From Cerrena zonata (lineage: Eukaryota; Basidiomycota; Agaricomycetes; Polyporales; Cerrenaceae): 64,000 nt of DNA. Each line of letters starts with the position of its first letter. Position 1 is the stretch's first letter. Below are positions 59,201 to 64,000 of this stretch, piece after piece. The translations under genes and the position numbers were made by a program. The DNA lies in assembly GCA_038087015.1 (NCBI GenBank), contig JASBNA010000060.1, positions 186,001 through 250,000 on the forward strand. The letters run 5' to 3'. The notes beneath the pieces are model-generated. The model saw nothing but the letters and a program-made list of their open reading frames with translations. It had not been told where the DNA came from and did not search any database.

Positions 59201-60410
59201 TTGGACAAACATTGCCGCACTTTACTTACGTTATGGGGATGCAGAGCTTGCCCAGGAGGCGTTTATGAGATCCCAATCGATCGCCCCAACACAATCACAA
59301 TCATGGTTAGGGCATGCATTAACTGCCCAAGCCAAGGATGAAGATGCTTCTAATTTATTCACCCATGCATATATTTTATCTAATGGTAAATCACCATTAG
59401 CACAATTAATGTATGGTTTATCTATACTTGATAGAGTTAAAATTGGAGGAAGTGATCCAAGAGATATTGAAGCATCTCAAGAATTTAGTATTGCTAATTT
59501 TGCCATGCAAAAATTTTTAAAATTCAAACCAAATGATGAGTTAGGATTGAAAATTGCCATTACTGTTGCTGAAAGATGTAGAAATTACCAAATTTCTATT
59601 GAGCTAGGTGAAAGACTTTGTAAAATTTTAGAAAAAAATTACGAAAATAGTGAAAGTGAGGTTACGTTAACTGAATTTGCAAAATCAAAAACTCAATTAG
59701 CAAGACTGTATTTGGGTATAGGTGATTATGAAAATGCAATTGAGAATGCTCAATTTACTTTAGATGTTTTAGATGGTGAGGAAGAATCATCTATATTATC
59801 ATCTAGAATAGTTATTGGGCTTTCATTTTTCTTTAATGATCAATTTGGAGAAGCATTAGATGAATTTAAGAGTATTTTGAAACATAATGATTCAAATAGA
59901 ATTATTTCATTAATATCCCAAATATTATACGCTTACGGAACTGAAGATACAAAACAAGCAGCATTAGATCAATTATTCACTCACATTGAAGAAAACGGAT
60001 CCTCACTTTTGGTTGTTTTAACATTAGGTGCAATCTCAATTGTCGACAATTTGACTGACTATTTAGAACCCATTAAAGAAGAATTACAAGGATTGTCATT
60101 ACCAGAATTGATGAATGACACAAGGAGAATTGTCCCGCAACTTCTTGATGAAATCAATAATCGTATTGGTAAAAAAGAACAAACCTGGCAAAGAAGTGCA
60201 TTACTTTTCCCATCCGATTATAATGTATGGAGACATTTAAACAGTAGAATGGCATTAACCGTTTCTTCATTAAACGAAACGAAACAAAACGCATCAGCAT
60301 TATCCGATATCTATGTCTCCAACGGTAGACTCCGTGAAATACAACGAGGTATCATGTTGTGCCCCGACAATCAAATTGCCATTAAGTCATTAAACGGTTG
60401 CTTTAGCTAG
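56265..60410 (+). CDS. SKI3: Superkiller complex TPR protein Ski3
   Basis: A protein of 1,381 residues from the ATG at 56265; the preceding open codons lack an ATG. It consists of TPR repeats throughout, starting at residue ~20 (FAYLFQGKAYQLLDKPDQAKRAFERALDIQPDA) and dense from ~440 on. A charged insertion (KRRRRRSKKND..EEEEK) sits near residue 350. The C-terminal LFPSDYNVWRHL segment and late CPDNQIAIKSLNGC end match the Ski3 C-terminal arm. Ski3 is the scaffold of the Ski2-Ski3-Ski8 complex that feeds mRNA to the cytoplasmic exosome. Its length is close to S. cerevisiae (1,432). It is uninterrupted over 4.1 kb, so this part of the sequence is of good quality. Confidence 0.93.
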   Translation: MSSVKQLLKAAKAAIDSNDPESTLEFAKEILAEEKDNYFAYLFQGKAYQLLDKPDQAKRAFERALDIQPDALVGWKGYYQLLLAGEDYSSIFQALASLIEVQIEQGLSYAGSLNDLRNYLNKHKYKSNDDLMESYLRNIIPGSRLGEIVGNDLGRPEDNLKKLIDLLKNQEKTHVSSVISKAKMKLPRSLNQQHKDHLNSLKWSIYEKSDLSHLYESFLNCCSDDQLRRKYEEELLKYKYELIECSPNKKGLFNDLKVMVDDMVLVKSRSLLVWSLYYDWMDVKNLSDLELDNIIEFLSHNKHYGLGMVFYAFLMSDISPFSKEVVQEKLSQIDDSEQNIPKRRRRRSKKNDPELSKEQEEEEKLLDSDDDDSVDLSPEDVLAMMLAGFKMCKDSVLANRIVISFLIHLKEYSDAAERNRVAIKLLADLQRNKEIDLVNSREDLLCSLAIIYTYHEAPKNFPRALQLYDRILESNSNTKAKIGKGLILIEKRNFSGAKDLLQEVIDEDPKNNEALIEVGWCQVKLGDYSSGRANLLQALEKVEGVSLNSCELRAIIRWRIAQTYILENDIDGINEAYGQLIKSLKDLKNYAPSYTSLGLLYQDHYDDKARAQKCFYKAFELDLAELTSGKYLVEDLTKKNEWDIAEILCQRVVTDEKSRRKLFSHNYEDPDKSWPFRVLGCSALNKQGDAKAIEWFQSALRMKAMDIECWIGLGEAYYNCGRFDAAARVFQHVLTMDENLWIAKFMLGTVTCETGEFMEGLELLEQALSLRPNEECILTSLYESYFGYTNQLLTTGFIGRANDSNLKTIDYIHKAVKVNKRSQILWKTLGESLRFFISVQEKLESFPYEKLSEIFEKVDLSTEEAIELFKNEQYNESISSLIILSAQAAINVLPNKSSKHLRSITSYNLGLAYLEGYNVCDNIEYRTSAITHIKKSVQLESNNVSFWVALGNCYVSFNPQIAQHCFIKASTLDSRDGGIWTNIAALYLRYGDAELAQEAFMRSQSIAPTQSQSWLGHALTAQAKDEDASNLFTHAYILSNGKSPLAQLMYGLSILDRVKIGGSDPRDIEASQEFSIANFAMQKFLKFKPNDELGLKIAITVAERCRNYQISIELGERLCKILEKNYENSESEVTLTEFAKSKTQLARLYLGIGDYENAIENAQFTLDVLDGEEESSILSSRIVIGLSFFFNDQFGEALDEFKSILKHNDSNRIISLISQILYAYGTEDTKQAALDQLFTHIEENGSSLLVVLTLGAISIVDNLTDYLEPIKEELQGLSLPELMNDTRRIVPQLLDEINNRIGKKEQTWQRSALLFPSDYNVWRHLNSRMALTVSSLNETKQNASALSDIYVSNGRLREIQRGIMLCPDNQIAIKSLNGCFS

Positions 60411-61117
60411 AGTATATAGATTAATATAAAATTCATTTGTAAGACATCATGTATGTTGTAAATCCGGCAACATTCAACAATTTACTCTTCACCTTACTAC
60501 ATGCCCCTTCCTAGTAATCATTTGGTGAATTGGGAATTCTCGAGCCTTTTTCTCTTTCATTGTCTTTACTCAATGAACTTGACAACCCGACCAGCACGCT
60601 TAACCCCCCAACTCAGACTCACCATTAGCTACCAAGCTCCAACCAGCCTGTCCAACAAACCTACCCCAACTCTTTCATTACGTCCAAGTCATTACCAAAG
60701 TCATTATCCCAAGCAGTCATAAGTGCTGCTACAGAAGTTGAAGAGTGCTCATTGATCTCTAACAAAACAAAAAAAAAAAAAAAAAAGATCATTTGCGCAG
60801 TTTATGATAAGTGAAGCTGATAACAGGAGAAACTGAGATAAAAATATATAAACTGATTTGAATCCTTCACGTTCTTTTCCCAAATACATTACCTATTGTA
60901 TTTTGGGATTTCTATTCTTTCAATACAAGAGAGCTATAGCTACTAATCAGTTATTCGGTTGATTGATTACATGACATAGCAATTGACACGCCACGAATCA
61001 AGCAGATCAAAAGAGGTCTGACCCGCCACACTCTATTATTAATACCTAGATCAACATAAGCTATTGATAATTAGACCCAAACAAGGGGTTGACTTGTTTA
61101 ATTGTCTTTTGTTGAAG
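60411..61117. other. SKI3-ATG13 intergenic region
   Basis: 707 bp, with a CCAAC/CTCCAACC-rich stretch around 60590-60690 and an A tract near 60768-60786. No gene is supported; a 73-codon ORF at 60501 has no recognisable content. Confidence 0.5.
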
Positions 61118-63358
61118 ATGGTTTCTCCAAAAACACACGATGTTTCTGCTTATTACGATAAGAGTCAACTAGATCCTTATGTTAAGAAGCAAAATGCTAA
61201 GTTAATACAGGTTATACAAAATTTCTTTACAAAGTCTGTTCAAATCATCCTACAGTCTCGACTGTTTAGTGATTCTGACATTTCGTTGGAGAACAATCCC
61301 CATGTAAAAGTAAATAAATGGTTCAATATGCATATGTCTAATAATTTAGACACTTTAAAAGATGATTTGAAATTATGGAAGAACTTTACTGAGGTTAATA
61401 AAGTTCCGCCAATGATCATTGAAACCTACTTAGACTTACGTCAAACTAGCTCTCGTGATACAGTCATGTTAAAGGATGATAATGATAATCGCTGGACTGT
61501 TGCCAAAGGTGGAGGTAAGAAACAAGAGGTTGTTTTAGAAAGATGGTTGATTGAATTTGATCGTAACGATGTTTCTGGTTCTTTTATAGATGAATTACCA
61601 CTTATTTATAAACAAGCTATTATTCTATTCAGAAGCTTATACGCGTTTACCCGTTTGATGCCAGCTTATAAATTGAAAAAATCTTTGAGTCAATCAAAAT
61701 CTAAAAAATCTTTGATTATAGGTAATAAAGTTTTAGATGGTAATCATCCAATCAGTTCAAAAGGTAGAATTGGTTTGTCAAAATCGATCATTCCTCATCA
61801 AATGTTAACTACAGAATCTCATATGAGTCAAAAACACTTTTCCCCAATTCAAACTACTTTAGGTACTCTTAAAATATCAATTGCTTATAGAAATCACTAC
61901 GATTTTATCACAAGTGATAATGAGGTGGTTTTATCAAATCATTTCGTAAATATGGACGAAAATCATGATCAAAAAGTTGAAGATAAAGTTGAAGATCATG
62001 AAGAATTGGCTAATGATTTGGCAGATGATATAAATAGAGAGCATTTGAAACCAGATTCTCAAAAACAGCAAAAGAGATCTTCCCTCAATAGTAATTCATC
62101 ACTTTCACCTAGTACTTCGAACAATCAATTGAATGATGATCAAAATGTTTCAAAGAGAGCTAACGTTCAAAGACCTACAATTCAACCTTTTAAAATTGGA
62201 TCAATTAGTAATTCGCCACCATCGCATACGGGAGGAGGGTCTTTATTAGAAAGAAGAATTTCCATTACTAGCAATAAGTCGACTTCCAATGCATCTTTAG
62301 CGGCCCTTTTAAGAAATCCAAGAGGAAGTACTTCGTCTAACAGTACTACCAACAATATCCCAATAGCAAATCAAAACACCGTATCTTTCCCTAGATCGAT
62401 TCTGTCATCTCATGGATCTCAATTACCTCATGATGAATTGAATTCACCATTTTCTAATCCAGAAAGTATTACTAATACTCCAAGGTTTTCATCATCTTTT
62501 GGTTCCAGGGCTAGTAGAAGGTTTTCTAATTCTAGTATCAAACATACGCCCCTGCAAGATACTAATATTTTGGGAAGTAGCGTTGGACTGTCATCTTCTG
62601 GAGCTCCATTAAGTGGATTATATATTGATGATGATATTAGTGATTTTGTTAAGATGATTGATAGTAAATCTGAATTAAGATTTTCAAATCCTGGGTCTAA
62701 ATTATCAAGTTCTAAATTATCACCACCATCTCAAGGCTCAAATAGTCAGTTAGATGCTTTGAATAAATTTCAATTATTGAAAAATCAACATCAACAATTA
62801 GGTGATAGTGTTAGTGCCAGCTTAATTTTACAACATAATCAAGTTAATAATAGCCGACCATCCAGTCGCAAATCATCGCATTCCATCTACTCTCCGTCAC
62901 CTTCGTTACAATCTAATTCTCTAGATAAACATGCACCTTCAATCAATTCAAGATTGAAAGACCCTACTCCCGAATCTCATGAAAGTATTGGGTTGTCCCG
63001 TAAAAACAGTCATAATGCATCTTTTTTGAAATCATCTTCCACTCACAAGTTACTGTCGACTCCAGTTACTTCTACCACGAAAACTCATGCTGTGCATCAT
63101 AAATTGAATGAAACCCGTGCTGGAAGCAATGATGCCAAAACAGTTAGCGGGATGGCCACTACTCCTTCCGCTTATAAGGCCATTCATTATGAGAATGTTT
63201 TCGATGATGACGATGACGATGGAGAAGATTATTATTTATCGAATCAAAGCAAAAAACAAAGTCAGTCACCATCATTGAAGAACAATCAGTCAAATCATGA
63301 GGATGAAGAAGATGATGATTTACTATTCACTATGAGTGACATGAATGTTACTAAGTAG
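61118..63358 (+). CDS. ATG13: Autophagy initiation protein Atg13
   Basis: A protein of 746 residues from the ATG at 61118; 18 upstream open codons lack an ATG. The N-terminal HORMA domain spans ~1-290 (KQNAKLIQVIQNFFTKSVQIILQSR, VLERWLIEF, PLIYKQAIILFRSLYAFTRLMPAYKL, LGTLKISIAYR), a clear Atg13 pattern. The rest is Ser/Asn-rich and disordered, with many SP sites suited to TORC1/PKA regulation, and ends acidic (DDDDDGEDYY, DDLLFTMSDMN). Atg13 bridges Atg1 kinase and the Atg17 scaffold at the start of autophagy. The frame is intact. The stop lies 161 bp from the AFG1 start. Confidence 0.95.
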   Translation: MVSPKTHDVSAYYDKSQLDPYVKKQNAKLIQVIQNFFTKSVQIILQSRLFSDSDISLENNPHVKVNKWFNMHMSNNLDTLKDDLKLWKNFTEVNKVPPMIIETYLDLRQTSSRDTVMLKDDNDNRWTVAKGGGKKQEVVLERWLIEFDRNDVSGSFIDELPLIYKQAIILFRSLYAFTRLMPAYKLKKSLSQSKSKKSLIIGNKVLDGNHPISSKGRIGLSKSIIPHQMLTTESHMSQKHFSPIQTTLGTLKISIAYRNHYDFITSDNEVVLSNHFVNMDENHDQKVEDKVEDHEELANDLADDINREHLKPDSQKQQKRSSLNSNSSLSPSTSNNQLNDDQNVSKRANVQRPTIQPFKIGSISNSPPSHTGGGSLLERRISITSNKSTSNASLAALLRNPRGSTSSNSTTNNIPIANQNTVSFPRSILSSHGSQLPHDELNSPFSNPESITNTPRFSSSFGSRASRRFSNSSIKHTPLQDTNILGSSVGLSSSGAPLSGLYIDDDISDFVKMIDSKSELRFSNPGSKLSSSKLSPPSQGSNSQLDALNKFQLLKNQHQQLGDSVSASLILQHNQVNNSRPSSRKSSHSIYSPSPSLQSNSLDKHAPSINSRLKDPTPESHESIGLSRKNSHNASFLKSSSTHKLLSTPVTSTTKTHAVHHKLNETRAGSNDAKTVSGMATTPSAYKAIHYENVFDDDDDDGEDYYLSNQSKKQSQSPSLKNNQSNHEDEEDDDLLFTMSDMNVTK

Positions 63359-63511
63359 TCTTTATAGATAAATATATATATTTATTTTGGAAACCTCGGT
63401 TATAACAAGTAAAAGCTGATAGAACTTTTCCGCGATTTAAAAAAAAAAAAAAAAAAAGAATCCGAATATCAACAGAAAAAGTCCGAAGTATCAATTATAG
63501 AGATAGGATTA

Positions 63512-63523
63512 ATGATACCATGA
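63512..63523 (+). promoter_or_regulatory. Three-codon uORF overlapping the AFG1 start
   Basis: ATG-ATA-CCA-TGA. Its stop overlaps the AFG1 ATG by two bases (CCATGAG), a layout suited to reinitiation or leaky scanning. Confidence 0.5.
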
Positions 63524-64000
63524 GAGGCATTATGAGAAGAATTCCTATTAAGACGGTGAGACCGCTTAATCGAGGAATTCACCAAAGCTATAGAAAATTC
63601 AATCAAGTGCGATCACCAATTGAAGAGTATGAGTACAAGATTAAAGAAGGAAAGTTACGAGATGATCCATATCAAAGAAAGATTATAACGAATTTGTCGC
63701 TACTTCATGGTAAGTTGAACGGATATGAGCCACCAAAGGTGAAGACCCCGTCGATCAATAGTTTAAAACCCAAGGTTGGGATTCTGAAAATATTTAATTC
63801 ATTTTTTGGATCTAAGGACAGTATAAATTTAGGCATTAATGATATAGCTGCCAACGAAATTAAAGGAATATATCTTTATGGGGATGTTGGGTGTGGTAAG
63901 ACCATGTTGATGGATTTATTTTATCAAACCGTGCCCAAACACTTACCGAAGAAAAGAATACATTTCCATCAGTTTATGCAACATTTACATAAAAGATCAC
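63520..64000 (+). CDS. AFG1: Mitochondrial AAA-type ATPase Afg1 (LACE1), 5' part only
   Basis: 160 codons before the right edge. The first ~25 residues (MRGIMRRIPIKTVRPLNRGIHQSYRKF) are a strongly basic mitochondrial presequence. Then follow SPIEEYEYKIKEGKLRDDPYQ, the typical Afg1 entry block, and Walker A in GIYLYGDVGCGKTMLMDLFY near residue 125. Afg1/LACE1 is a P-loop ATPase of the inner membrane linked to turnover of cytochrome oxidase subunits and protein quality control. A Met at codon 5 is an alternative start. A minimal uORF overlaps the first ATG. The gene continues beyond the window. Confidence 0.92.
   Translation, partial: MRGIMRRIPIKTVRPLNRGIHQSYRKFNQVRSPIEEYEYKIKEGKLRDDPYQRKIITNLSLLHGKLNGYEPPKVKTPSINSLKPKVGILKIFNSFFGSKDSINLGINDIAANEIKGIYLYGDVGCGKTMLMDLFYQTVPKHLPKKRIHFHQFMQHLHKRS

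Overview
The window is nuclear DNA from a budding yeast of the CUG-Ser (CTG) clade, the Candida/Debaryomyces/Scheffersomyces group. Genes are densely packed, almost intron-free and AT-rich. The set includes a four-CX9C complex I subunit (absent from Saccharomyces), a COP9 signalosome subunit, a NECAP-type coat protein and an RFG1/ROX1-type HMG repressor. In-frame CTG codons sit where serine is expected, most clearly beside the catalytic glutamate of a GH2 beta-mannosidase. Many promoters carry ACACCC[GA]TACA, a Rap1-type site, and two carry the 12-base GGTGTACGGATG core of Candida telomere repeats. The species cannot be named from this window. Translations with the standard code show Leu at CTG; read those as probable Ser.

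Layout. 1-5.1 kb: CSN7 (partial), RRP9, RPC31, INN1-like. 5.1-8.5 kb: a GPI-anchored Ala/Ser-rich wall protein between long intergenic stretches. 8.5-13.5 kb: MRPL20/mL58, NDC80, WHI5. 13.6-18.1 kb: a divergent sugar-porter/beta-mannosidase pair with Mig1-type sites in the shared promoter, which looks like a mannoside-use cluster. 18.4-21.4 kb: DRE2, a 65-codon ORF of five octapeptide repeats, and the RFG1-like repressor. 21.4-26.0 kb: 4.6 kb with no convincing gene. 26-30.3 kb: COG2, NDUFA8, NUP57, a small unknown gene. 30.7-41 kb: PRP16, PAN6, LPX1, SRP40, SSL2. 41.2-45.6 kb: NECAP-like, MRP21, a mitochondrial carrier. 45.7-52.1 kb: one very large acidic, AT-hook-containing unknown protein. 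53.2-64 kb: AQY1, RPC82, SKI3, ATG13, AFG1 (partial).

Most genes are housekeeping: Pol III (RPC31, RPC82), ribosome assembly (RRP9, SRP40), splicing (PRP16), nuclear pore (NUP57), mitochondria (mL58, bS21m, NDUFA8, AFG1), cell cycle and cytokinesis (NDC80, WHI5, INN1), autophagy (ATG13). The accessory parts are the mannoside cluster, the wall protein, the octapeptide-repeat ORF and the long gene-free block.

A major caveat is that seven genes (RRP9, beta-mannosidase, RFG1-like, NUP57, PRP16, NECAP-like and the giant acidic gene) are broken by about 29 single-base frame changes, while long genes such as SSL2, SKI3 and NDC80 are clean. PRP16 alone has about eleven and is essential in S. cerevisiae. 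Local consensus errors are therefore more likely than pseudogenes. No tRNA, rRNA, transposon or CRISPR array was found by eye.
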